A DNA stretch of 5,336 nucleotides from Candidatus Woesearchaeota archaeon (GCA_016203335.1 JACQNA010000077.1:1-5336); one strand, 5' to 3'. Positions 1 through 5,336 are shown, counted from the stretch's first letter. Notes: generated by a model from the sequence alone, not told the origin. Numbers and translations: made by a program.

Positions 1-104
1 ATCATTTTTTCCATAAAAAGCAGGTGAATTCTGGAAAAGGGTGTGATAGCGAAAAAGGCGTGTAGCAAAAGGCATACGCGCCAAGGACGATGAGGAACAC
101 CACT
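1..104. other. left-edge leader region, no supported gene
   Basis: No gene can be supported here. One forward frame is open from position 3 to a TAG at 63-65, which is too short to tell whether it is the tail of an upstream gene. A T6 run at 5-10 could be part of an upstream terminator. CATAAAAAG at 12-20 is a weak AT-rich candidate TATA element for the large gene that follows, but it does not match the archaeal consensus well. Both readings are low-confidence. Confidence 0.3.
92..96 (+). promoter_or_regulatory. Shine-Dalgarno-like GAGGA that favours the ATG at 105
   Basis: GAGGA lies 8 bases before the ATG at 105, a normal spacing for pairing with the 16S 3' end. The alternative in-frame ATG at 90 has AAGGA (83-87) only 2 bases upstream, which is too close. 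This is the main reason for choosing 105. Against it, starting at 90 adds an arginine to the signal-peptide n-region, which otherwise lacks a positive charge. Confidence 0.5.
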
Positions 105-167
105 ATGAACACAAACATCATCATTTGGGCATTGATTGCTCTCTTGAGCATGAGCGCTGCCTCTGCA
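105..167 (+). other. signal peptide segment of the large surface protein
   Basis: Codes for residues 1-21. A hydrophobic core (IIIWALIALL) is followed by small residues and a typical AxA-like site (SAASA), with the mature protein starting VSIS. The n-region MNTN has no lysine or arginine; the longer form from position 90 would contribute Arg2. Directs export through Sec (inferred). Confidence 0.75.
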
Positions 168-3100
168 GTAAGCATCAGCCAGCAGAGCCGGAGCATTACG
201 GTAGGCAGCTCGCTTGCCTTTGAGGCAGCAGGGCAGGACATTTCCTATTATGAATGGGATTTTGGCGGAGCGATTCCGGCAAAGACCGTGAATGGAAGAT
301 ACATGTTTTATACAAGCACTGAGTATGACGGAAACCTGGGCAGCGACGGGGCTGCCGCGCTCCAGCGTGCAGATGCGTTGTGCAACGAGCAGCTGCGGGC
401 AGCGGGAATTCCAGGATCATGCCGGGCGATACTTTCTACCAAAGACGTTGCTGCGATTGACCGGATTCCGGAATCAGCTGACGGCTATTATAATATGAAA
501 GGAGAGAAGGTTGCAGACAACAAGGCAGACCTCACTGCATTAAAGCCGATTGGCGGCGGATATAATCTGCTGCAGGCATTAATCTTCAATGAGCTTGGGG
601 AAACGAGCAGCAACAAGAACATCTGGACAGGATCATTCGGCAACCTTAAGCAAGTAGCAGGCAATGGATACACCTGCAGCGACTGGAGCACCAATGCGGA
701 TAGCAGGCGTATAGCAGAGGATACGGTGAGAAACGCGCAGATAGGAGTGGCAGGCAATACTGTGTATCCCTGGCCCTGGGCCAAGGATACGCTTTCCTGC
801 AGCAGCAAAGCCCATCTCTATGGCGTGCAGACTGATGCGGCAAAGGTATATGAAGGAACCAAAATCCGCATGAAAAATCCAGGCAGTTTCCAGTTCAATA
901 CACTCGGCGTGTACACGATTTCAGTGAGGGGAGTAAAGGCAGATGGCCAGGTTGAGCAGGCAGCAATAACTCTTACTGTGGTGGAGAATAAGGCGCCGGT
1001 GATTACGCTTCCGGGGAACCAGGAAGTGGATGAAAACCAGCAGATACAGTTCCCGGTCATTGCCCTGGACCCTGAAAATGATGCGCTTACCTTTGCCGTG
1101 CAGAGCAACGCACGAGGATTTGCACTGAACACTGCTGTAGACAGCAGGATTGGCCAGGAGGATCTGGACATTCTTGCCTATTATTTTGGAAGTGAGGCGA
1201 AGTATAATCCCATTGCAGACCTGAACAATGACGGGCAAATCAACATCCTGGACATCTCGGAGATTTCCACACGCTTTGGCGCACAAAAAGGCTCACCGCA
1301 GTATAATCCAAAGTATGACCTCAGCAACAAGATACGAATATTTTCCTGGGCACCAGGGTTTAGTGATGCAGGGCAATATCCGCTTACCTTTACTGTGACT
1401 GATGCGCTTGGGCATGCTGTATCACAGGCAATTGTTCTCACTGTTAGGAATGTGAACCGGCTGCCAAGCATACCTCAGCTGCTCAGCCCGGCGGCAAATG
1501 GGGAGAATGCTCCAGTGAGCAGCATATTGAGCTGGAGTCCCAGCACTGATCCTGATGGGGAAACGGTTTCCTATAAAGTATATGTCGGCACCCTGCAGAA
1601 TCCACCGCTGGTCATCGAGCAGGCAGGAACAAGCTATGCGCCAGCACTCCAGTATAGTACGACTTATTATTGGAAGATTGCGGCAAATGATGGAAAGGGA
1701 TTAGTGGAAAGCTCTGTCAGGAGATTTACGACAGCAGCGCAGGTGATTCCGCCGCAGCCCAGCACCAACCAGCCGCCGGTCATTACTTCAACAGCAGTCA
1801 CCGCAGTTGCCGCAGGCACTGCGTATGCATATCAGGTTGCTGCAGCAGATCCAGAGAATGCACCGCTGAGCTATTCTTTATCTGCTGCGCCAGGGGGCAT
1901 GACAGTGAGCGGCAGCGGATTGATTACCTGGAATCCCTCTGCAGCAAATATTGGGGTGCACCAGATAACCATAGTAGTGAGCGACGGCCAGAAGACGGCA
2001 AGCCAATCATATACGCTCACTGTCGGCGCAACAGGCACCAACCAGCCGCCGGTAATCACCTCAACAGCAGGAACAGGTGCTACGGTGGGCACTCCATACA
2101 CATATCAGATTACCGCAGCGGATCCTGAGGGAAGCGCCCTCACGTATGCGCTCCAGCAGGGACCGCAGGGAATGGCTGTCAGCGCGAGCGGATTAATTAC
2201 CTGGACGCCAACTGCACAGCAGACAGGCCAGCAAACCGGGATTGTCCGCGTCACTGACAGCAGCGGAAGCACTGCATCACAGCAGTTTACGATAACAGTA
2301 ACCCAGGCAGCAGCGCCAGGGGCAAACAGCCCGCCAGTGATTACTGCGTTCAGCCCGCTGCAGGCAGCGCTTACCCTTGCTGATTTTGTCAACCAGGTGT
2401 TTAGCGTGACTGCATCTGATCCTGATAACAATCCGCTGACATACCGGTGGACATTCAATTCGGCAGATACCGGTGTCACCACGCCAACATATACCTTTAA
2501 CAAAGCAGCAGGCACATATACTGTAGAGGTTACGGTCTCTGATGGTCAGGCAACAGCGACAAAATCCTGGAGCGTTTCTGTCACCGCACGGCCGGTGAGC
2601 ACCGGATTTGACGGCGCAACCACAAATTTTGTAGCGTTTACCAGCGATAGCCAGCTCGCCAGCGCAACCAATGTGATATTGGAAAAGCTGGCTGCAGGCA
2701 AGATTGAGTTTGGCAGCAGCGCGCTTGATCTGCGTGACGTGGTTGACCTGCCGGGCAGCGTGGTGATCGGCGACGGCATTGTGGCAATTGACAGCTCCCG
2801 CTATCCGCAGCTCAACAAGCCAGCAGCCATCACCATGCGGAATGTGAATTTTGCAGGGGCGCCGGCGATATTCATGAGCAGCACCTTCACCAGCGACAAG
2901 AACGCGGTGACTGCGCCATGCACTACCTGCAGCAGCATCAATTATAATTCCGTAACCAAGGTGCTGACATTCAGCGTATCCGGGTTCAGCACATTTGTTG
3001 CCCGGGATGCAGGCAAGCTCATTGTCAGCGACCTGGATGTGAAGATTGGCGGCTCCACGAACAACAATGTGGCGAACGGCGCAACCGTGGGGAAGAAGGC

Positions 3101-3953
3101 GCAGCCAGGGGATGATGTGGAGCTCCGCGTCAAGGTGAAGAACGCATTTACCAGTGCCCAGGATACCGGAATTAAGGATATCCTGCTCAAGGCAACGGTC
3201 AAGTCTATTGACGATGGAACAGACATTGAGGAGGAATCTGATGAGTTTGACCTGCGGGCTGACCGAGACAAGCTGGTCACGCTCCGGTTTACGGTGCCGT
3301 TTGAGGTCAGCGCAGATACCTACCAGGTGATCATTGAGGGAGACGGCAGCGGCGAAGATGGATTGACCCACACATTGCGGTGGAGCATCCAGCTGGCAGT
3401 CGAGAAGGATTCCCATGACGTCCGCATCATTGCGGCAGAGCTGGGCAACCAGGAGCTCTCCTGCGTGAGGAGGACTACCCTCAATGTCGAGGTGATGAAC
3501 ATCGGCAGAGATGAGGAAGAGGATGTCCGCATTGCAGTGAAGAGCGAGCAGCTGGGCATTGAGGTGAGCCAGGAAGCAACCCTGGATGACGCGCCATTCA
3601 GCGACGACAACAGCTGGCAGAAGAGCATCACGGTTGATGCCTCTGCACTGCGGCCCGGTAGCTATCCGATCAGCATTACGGTGCTGCGCGACGGCAAGCA
3701 GGAAGACAGCAAGACGCTGGATGTCCTGGTGAGCGAGTGTACCATAGCATCTGCTCCCGCGCCGACGCCAGAGCAGAAAGTGGAAGTGATCCTTCCTCAG
3801 CCGCGGCAGGGAGTGCAGCAGGACTTTACTGCCTTATATGTAGTCGGGCTTGCAGGAGCTGCTGTGGTTGTCTTCATCCTGGTGATTGTTGCGCTGGCTT
3901 CCCTGGTGCGGGGCAGCAGGCGCCGCGGGATGAAGAACGTCGGCAGGCGATAG
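105..3953 (+). CDS. large secreted, membrane-anchored mosaic surface protein with nested DUF1554-like and dockerin-like domains
   Basis: A 1282-residue protein, probably displayed on the cell surface as an adhesin or S-layer-associated protein (inferred). Numbering is from the ATG at 105; an in-frame ATG at 90 would add 5 residues. Residues 1-21 are a signal peptide ending SAASA, with cleavage before Val22. A PKD-like domain (WDFG at 51-54, resuming at about 247-293) is interrupted by a DUF1554-like domain (about 65-243). A putative-Ig domain (about 296-448) is interrupted by a dockerin-like module (about 342-411). Then come an Fn3-like domain (453-544), two putative-Ig domains (556-641, 646-733), a PKD domain (742-828), a domain with CTTC at 939-942 (about 833-969), and two acidic beta-rich domains (about 971-1099, 1103-1212). 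A Pro-rich stalk (1214-1239), a membrane helix (about 1242-1268) and an Arg-rich tail follow, so the bulk should be outside. No catalytic motif is visible. A T-rich tract follows the TAG stop. Coding status is certain; exact role is unknown. Confidence 0.95.
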   Translation: MNTNIIIWALIALLSMSAASAVSISQQSRSITVGSSLAFEAAGQDISYYEWDFGGAIPAKTVNGRYMFYTSTEYDGNLGSDGAAALQRADALCNEQLRAAGIPGSCRAILSTKDVAAIDRIPESADGYYNMKGEKVADNKADLTALKPIGGGYNLLQALIFNELGETSSNKNIWTGSFGNLKQVAGNGYTCSDWSTNADSRRIAEDTVRNAQIGVAGNTVYPWPWAKDTLSCSSKAHLYGVQTDAAKVYEGTKIRMKNPGSFQFNTLGVYTISVRGVKADGQVEQAAITLTVVENKAPVITLPGNQEVDENQQIQFPVIALDPENDALTFAVQSNARGFALNTAVDSRIGQEDLDILAYYFGSEAKYNPIADLNNDGQINILDISEISTRFGAQKGSPQYNPKYDLSNKIRIFSWAPGFSDAGQYPLTFTVTDALGHAVSQAIVLTVRNVNRLPSIPQLLSPAANGENAPVSSILSWSPSTDPDGETVSYKVYVGTLQNPPLVIEQAGTSYAPALQYSTTYYWKIAANDGKGLVESSVRRFTTAAQVIPPQPSTNQPPVITSTAVTAVAAGTAYAYQVAAADPENAPLSYSLSAAPGGMTVSGSGLITWNPSAANIGVHQITIVVSDGQKTASQSYTLTVGATGTNQPPVITSTAGTGATVGTPYTYQITAADPEGSALTYALQQGPQGMAVSASGLITWTPTAQQTGQQTGIVRVTDSSGSTASQQFTITVTQAAAPGANSPPVITAFSPLQAALTLADFVNQVFSVTASDPDNNPLTYRWTFNSADTGVTTPTYTFNKAAGTYTVEVTVSDGQATATKSWSVSVTARPVSTGFDGATTNFVAFTSDSQLASATNVILEKLAAGKIEFGSSALDLRDVVDLPGSVVIGDGIVAIDSSRYPQLNKPAAITMRNVNFAGAPAIFMSSTFTSDKNAVTAPCTTCSSINYNSVTKVLTFSVSGFSTFVARDAGKLIVSDLDVKIGGSTNNNVANGATVGKKAQPGDDVELRVKVKNAFTSAQDTGIKDILLKATVKSIDDGTDIEEESDEFDLRADRDKLVTLRFTVPFEVSADTYQVIIEGDGSGEDGLTHTLRWSIQLAVEKDSHDVRIIAAELGNQELSCVRRTTLNVEVMNIGRDEEEDVRIAVKSEQLGIEVSQEATLDDAPFSDDNSWQKSITVDASALRPGSYPISITVLRDGKQEDSKTLDVLVSECTIASAPAPTPEQKVEVILPQPRQGVQQDFTALYVVGLAGAAVVVFILVIVALASLVRGSRRRGMKNVGRR
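297..833 (+). other. DUF1554-like (C-type-lectin-fold) domain inserted in a PKD-like domain
   Basis: Residues about 65-243. It opens with the MFYTSTEYDGNLG-type strand and continues with an ALQRADALCN helix, a CRAILST strand, a YYNMKGEKVADNKADL segment, NIWTG, CSDWS and a final CSSKAHLYGVQT strand. This order matches my memory of the DUF1554 family, related to the collagen XVIII endostatin and lectin fold and found in bacterial and archaeal surface proteins. Four cysteines (93, 106, 191, 232) could form two disulfides. The domain sits between the PKD WDFG strand and the PKD closing strands (FNTLGVYTISVRG), so it appears to be inserted in a loop. Ligand unknown. Confidence 0.7.
1128..1337 (+). 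other. dockerin-like calcium-binding module inserted in a putative-Ig domain
   Basis: Residues about 342-411. The second half-repeat is canonical: DLNNDGQINILD offers D372, N374, D376, N380 and D383 as EF-hand-like calcium ligands, followed by an ISEISTRFG helix. The first half-repeat is degenerate (N342, D346 and D353 fall at ligand positions, followed by DILAYYFG). A third partial start (YNPKYDLSN, D405) repeats the YNPIADLNN segment 33 residues later, then merges into the closing Ig strand. Dockerins usually bind cohesins or stabilise folds through calcium. No cohesin is visible in this window. Confidence 0.75.
1762..2300 (+). repeat. tandem duplicated putative-Ig (He_PIG-like) domains
   Basis: Two adjacent domains (residues about 556-641 and 646-733) share NQPPVITSTA, an AADPE calcium-type turn, a GxM-V-S-SGLITW-P core and closing strands. 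At DNA level 1762-1797 and 2035-2070 match at 33 of 36 bases, including 19 identical bases in a row, with a period of 273 bases (91 codons). This points to fairly recent internal duplication, or to gene conversion between the copies. They probably act as spacers in the surface stalk. Confidence 0.8.
3828..3908 (+). other. C-terminal membrane anchor of the large surface protein
   Basis: Residues about 1242-1268 form an uninterrupted hydrophobic helix (FTALYVVGLAGAAVVVFILV and onward), followed by an Arg/Lys-rich tail (RGSRRRGMKNVGRR). A Pro-rich linker precedes it. With the N-terminal signal peptide this predicts an extracellular body and a short cytoplasmic tail. No PGF-CTERM archaeosortase-type motif is present, so the anchor is probably retained. 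Confidence 0.85.
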
Positions 3954-3954
3954 G

Positions 3955-3987
3955 TTTTTTATTGCTTCTTTTTTTCCCTTTGTTTCC
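3955..3987 (+). terminator. T-rich archaeal-type terminator after the surface-protein gene
   Basis: Immediately after the TAG at 3951-3953 come a T6 run (3955-3960), a T7 run (3969-3975) and further T clusters up to the start of the next gene, with no hairpin. Archaeal RNA polymerase terminates at such non-template T tracts. Because the next ATG is at 3992, this tract doubles as that gene's leader, so read-through is also possible. Confidence 0.55.
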
Positions 3988-3991
3988 CACT

Positions 3992-4378
3992 ATGAGCAAC
4001 CATTTACGCATTGCGGCGAGCGGTGGAACGCCGAGCGGAAAGCATCCTGATTGCCATCTGGCACTGATGGCTGCGCCGGATATTGTTGCGGAAAAGATAT
4101 ATCATGCGCTGGAGCAACGGTGCCTCGAGAATCCCCATTATCCCGATCCCCGCCAGTTTCTGCCTAGAAGCGAGCAGCCTGATACAGCGGATGCTGGCAG
4201 GCAGGTTATCCGTGGCGCATATCAGCTAGAGTTCATGGCTGATCAGGCGTTTGACGAGAGTGTACGGGGATTTGTGTTCCGGCAGCTTGGCGTGGACTGC
4301 CTGGATGTGCATGCGGTTTTTGAGGCGCTGGGAAAGTTGTATGTGGATGAAAGGTATGGAAGGAACAGTAGAAAATAA
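3992..4378 (+). CDS. hypothetical protein, 128 residues
   Basis: I do not recognise this family. The protein is soluble-looking, with no signal peptide or membrane segment. It starts MSNHLRIAASGG, followed by a His/Pro/Cys segment (KHPDCH, 17-22), a probable helix (about 29-46), a proline-rich stretch (PHYPDPRQFLP, 48-58), and helical segments (about 69-100 and 104-122). Cysteines 21, 44 and 103 do not form a metal-site pattern. The frame stays open upstream to 3737, but that part overlaps the large surface gene and is a shadow. The ATG at 3992 is preferred although no Shine-Dalgarno is visible (the leader is T-rich), so translation may be leaderless or coupled. A TTG at 3962 would add 10 hydrophobic residues and is less likely. 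The gap to the previous stop is 38 bases, and base composition is similar to the upstream gene. Confidence 0.7.
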   Translation: MSNHLRIAASGGTPSGKHPDCHLALMAAPDIVAEKIYHALEQRCLENPHYPDPRQFLPRSEQPDTADAGRQVIRGAYQLEFMADQAFDESVRGFVFRQLGVDCLDVHAVFEALGKLYVDERYGRNSRK

Positions 4379-4447
4379 TTGAAGCAGAACATTATTTAGT
4401 GTGATGAACATGGGAATGGAAGAAGCGGCGGATGAAACGGAAGAACT

Positions 4448-4454
4448 GGGGGGT
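4448..4454 (+). other. possible -1 slippery or indel-prone G6 run
   Basis: The heptamer G GGG GGT lies in the register set by the ATG at 4404 and fits the X XXY YYZ slippery pattern. A -1 shift here would continue into FEAAISPRTW and then, without a stop, into the 78-residue protein, giving about 110 residues in total. A simple homopolymer length error or mutation would have the same effect. I see no obvious downstream stem or pseudoknot by eye. Confidence 0.25.
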
Positions 4455-4483
4455 TTGAGGCTGCTATCTCTCCGAGAACTTGG

Positions 4484-4490
4484 GAAGGAG
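4484..4490 (+). promoter_or_regulatory. Shine-Dalgarno GAAGGAG deciding a TTG start
   Basis: The purine run GGGAAGGAG ends at 4490, leaving 8 bases before the TTG at 4499. It is the strongest Shine-Dalgarno match seen next to a small gene in this window. It supports independent initiation at the TTG, since the same frame has no ATG, GTG or TTG between its upstream stop (TGA 4433-4435) and 4499. Confidence 0.6.
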
Positions 4491-4498
4491 AACGGTAT

Positions 4499-4735
4499 TT
4501 GAGGCTAAAGAAAGAAGTAGAATGTTTAGAAAGAGAGTATCCTGTTAGCCGACAAGGCATTGATGGGTATAGAGATAGATTGCACAGAGCAAATAATTTA
4601 GCTGACCATTTTGGTTTCATGGCCTTCTCAAAAGAATTTGGTGCTGAGAGTATGAATTATTGTAAGCTAGCGAAAAGGCTGATGGCCAGAACAGAGGGTC
4701 TAATCAACATGTTATATAAACAGTTTTTTGAGTGA
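4499..4735 (+). CDS. hypothetical protein, 78 residues, TTG start
   Basis: I do not recognise this family. It is a small charged protein predicted mostly helical: a Lys/Glu-rich first helix (RLKKEVECLEREY, 2-14), a PVSRQGIDGYRDRL segment, a central aromatic stretch (ADHFGFMAFSKEFG, 35-48) and a C-terminal amphipathic helix (YCKLAKRLMARTEGLINMLY, 54-73) ending KQFFE. There is no signal peptide, membrane helix or clear metal site. GC is about 38% (89 of 235 bases counted from 4501) against roughly half or more in sampled parts of its neighbours, with AGA arginine and TTA leucine codons, which suggests a different origin or weaker codon selection. The start rests on the Shine-Dalgarno at 4484-4490; an alternative is a longer product joined by frameshift at 4448-4454. 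A T-rich region follows the stop. Confidence 0.6.
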   Translation: MRLKKEVECLEREYPVSRQGIDGYRDRLHRANNLADHFGFMAFSKEFGAESMNYCKLAKRLMARTEGLINMLYKQFFE

Positions 4736-4744
4736 ATACTTGAA

Positions 4745-4783
4745 TTTTTGTTAACCCCCTACATTATTGCTTTTTGTTTTCCT
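4745..4783 (+). terminator. T-rich terminator-like region
   Basis: It begins 10 bases after the TGA at 4733-4735 with a T5 run (4745-4749), followed by TTTTTGTTTT (4771-4780), without a hairpin. This fits archaeal T-tract termination for the small genes upstream, and separates them from the independently promoted gene at 4862. Confidence 0.5.
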
Positions 4784-4815
4784 TCACCACTTCCCTATAC
4801 TGAACCACAATAATC

Positions 4816-4823
4816 TTTATATA
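4816..4823 (+). promoter_or_regulatory. archaeal TATA box (TTTATATA)
   Basis: The octamer TTTATATA matches the archaeal TATA consensus. An A-rich stretch (ACCACAATAATC) just upstream could include the TFB recognition element. With the usual distance of about 25 bases, transcription should start near 4845-4848, giving a leader of only about 15 bases before the GTG at 4862. It therefore serves the beta-helix protein gene. Confidence 0.75.
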
Positions 4824-4846
4824 GATACAACATTGCCGAGCGGGAA

Positions 4847-4852
4847 GAGGGG
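4847..4852 (+). promoter_or_regulatory. Shine-Dalgarno-like GAGGGG before a GTG start
   Basis: The purine run GGGAAGAGGGG ends 9 bases before the GTG at 4862. If the TATA box sets the transcript start near 4847, this site lies at the very 5' end of the mRNA, so initiation could be close to leaderless. Confidence 0.5.
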
Positions 4853-4861
4853 TAGGTACGA

Positions 4862-5336
4862 GTGCAAAGAGGGAAGATAGGAATATATGCAATCGTTCTC
4901 ATACTATTTTCTGTTTCGGCGCTTGCCGCGGTGATTAACGTTCCGGGTGATCAGCCGAATATTGCAGCGGCAGTTGCTGCGGCAAGCAATGGTGATACGA
5001 TTATTGTTGCTGCGGGGGCTTATGCAGAGACGGTTACCGTATCAAAGGAAGTAAGCATTATCGGAACAAACGCTACTCTTGCTCCGGCAGCAGACAGCAG
5101 CGGGTTTATCATCACTGCGTCTAATGTTACGATTCAGGGGTTTACTATTCAGGTGGCAGACACTGCTGACGGCGCGCCGGTAACGATGGGCATCCAGCTC
5201 AATAATGCGCCGAATGGAAGAATACAGAACAATACCATTAACACCACCGGGCAAGCGATGGGCGTTTGGGTGTGCGGGAGCGATTCTGGATGCACTACCC
5301 CTGCGAGCAATCTCACGGTGTTTAATAATACTATTA
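4862..5336 (+). CDS. secreted right-handed beta-helix protein (NosD/pectate-lyase-like repeats), 3' end cut by window
   Basis: 158 codons are visible and the frame is still open at the right edge. GTG 4862 is the only start available ahead of the signal peptide, since the same frame has a TAG at 4853-4855. Residues 1-22 (MQRGKIG, a hydrophobic core, then SVSALA) form a signal peptide with cleavage before Ala23. The mature protein opens with INVPGDQPNIAAAVAAASNG and DTIIVAAGAYAETVTV, the usual N-terminal cap of parallel beta-helix proteins. Coils follow with the typical pattern (VSIIGTNATL, SNVTIQGFTI, GIQLNNAPNGRIQNNTI, SNLTVFNNTI). A Cys pair (138, 144) lies in one loop, and several N-x-S/T sequons could be glycosylated. 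Such proteins bind or cleave polysaccharides or act as surface structural proteins; no catalytic residues can be assigned from this fragment. It has its own TATA promoter and lies downstream of another surface-protein gene. Confidence 0.9.
   Translation, partial: MQRGKIGIYAIVLILFSVSALAAVINVPGDQPNIAAAVAAASNGDTIIVAAGAYAETVTVSKEVSIIGTNATLAPAADSSGFIITASNVTIQGFTIQVADTADGAPVTMGIQLNNAPNGRIQNNTINTTGQAMGVWVCGSDSGCTTPASNLTVFNNTI

Larger units (their letters stand above)
4404..4502 (+). other. candidate short reading frame (32 codons) overlapping the next start
   Basis: ATG at 4404 opens a frame starting MNMGMEEAADETEELGG, acidic and without membrane features, that stops at TGA 4500-4502. That stop overlaps the TTG start (4499-4501) of the next gene, an arrangement seen in translationally coupled genes. 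No Shine-Dalgarno precedes the ATG; a GTG at 4401 is an alternative start. It could be a small upstream gene, the 5' part of the next gene separated by a frameshift, or chance. The interval 4379-4498 holds nothing else I can identify. Confidence 0.25.

Noticed and set aside
2277..3416. Antisense open frame of 379 codons inside the large surface gene
   Set aside because: The sense frame has unmistakable domain structure over the same stretch. The antisense product is Cys/His-rich and low in recognisable motifs, as expected of a shadow of biased codon use, and no start signal or promoter is evident.
3833..3840. CTTATATG as a TATA box for the gene at 3992
   Set aside because: It lies inside the membrane-anchor coding region about 150 bases from the start codon and is explained by the Leu-Tyr-Val codons there. 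Nothing else supports promoter activity.
3737..3991. Upstream extension of the 128-residue protein in the same frame
   Set aside because: It overlaps the stalk and membrane-anchor coding region of the surface protein, which is clearly real in another frame. The extension is Cys/Arg/Ala-rich with no domain, so the ATG at 3992 is used.
4022..4045. Walker A-like string GGTPSGKH in the 128-residue protein
   Set aside because: The last position is His rather than Ser/Thr, no preceding beta-strand and no Walker B are visible, and the protein is too short for a P-loop NTPase.
1..5336. CRISPR array, tRNA or rRNA gene, insertion sequence ends, or a defence or mobile system
   Set aside because: By eye there are no regularly spaced direct repeats, no cloverleaf-like tRNA pattern, no transposase-like protein and no terminal inverted repeats. 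The only DNA-level repeat found is the in-frame domain duplication in the surface gene.

Overview
The window looks archaeal. The best evidence is a canonical archaeal TATA box (TTTATATA, 4816-4823) placed correctly ahead of a GTG-started secreted protein. Supporting signs are T-rich tracts with no hairpin after two of the genes, GTG and TTG starts behind Shine-Dalgarno-like purine runs, and a very large surface protein anchored by a C-terminal membrane segment. The modular surface-protein style (PKD, putative-Ig, Fn3-like and dockerin-type modules, then a C-terminal domain set I associate from memory with DPANN archaea such as Woesearchaeota) suggests that group. This is inference; the window contains no marker gene.

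Layout, all on the + strand. Positions 1-104 are a short leader with no gene that can be supported. Positions 105-3953 encode a 1282-residue secreted mosaic protein. It has a signal peptide, a PKD-like domain split by a DUF1554-like lectin-fold domain, a putative-Ig domain split by a dockerin-like calcium-binding module, an Fn3-like domain, two near-duplicate putative-Ig domains, a second PKD domain, a CxxC-bearing domain, two C-terminal beta domains, a Pro-rich stalk, a membrane helix and a basic tail. Positions 3955-3987 form a T-rich terminator-like tract. Positions 3992-4378 encode an unrecognised 128-residue protein. Positions 4379-4498 hold only a 32-codon frame that may or may not be translated. 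Positions 4499-4735 encode an unrecognised 78-residue protein with a TTG start and clearly lower GC. Positions 4736-4861 hold a T-rich terminator-like stretch and then the TATA box. From 4862 to the right edge runs the start of a secreted right-handed beta-helix protein, cut by the window end.

The first and last genes both encode exported proteins, so the region looks like a cell-surface locus. The two small genes between them have no visible link to that role. The features most worth following are the two nested domain insertions in the large protein and the ambiguous reading-frame structure at 4404-4735. There a 32-codon frame overlaps the next gene's TTG start, and a G GGG GGT run sits in exactly the register that would fuse the two frames.
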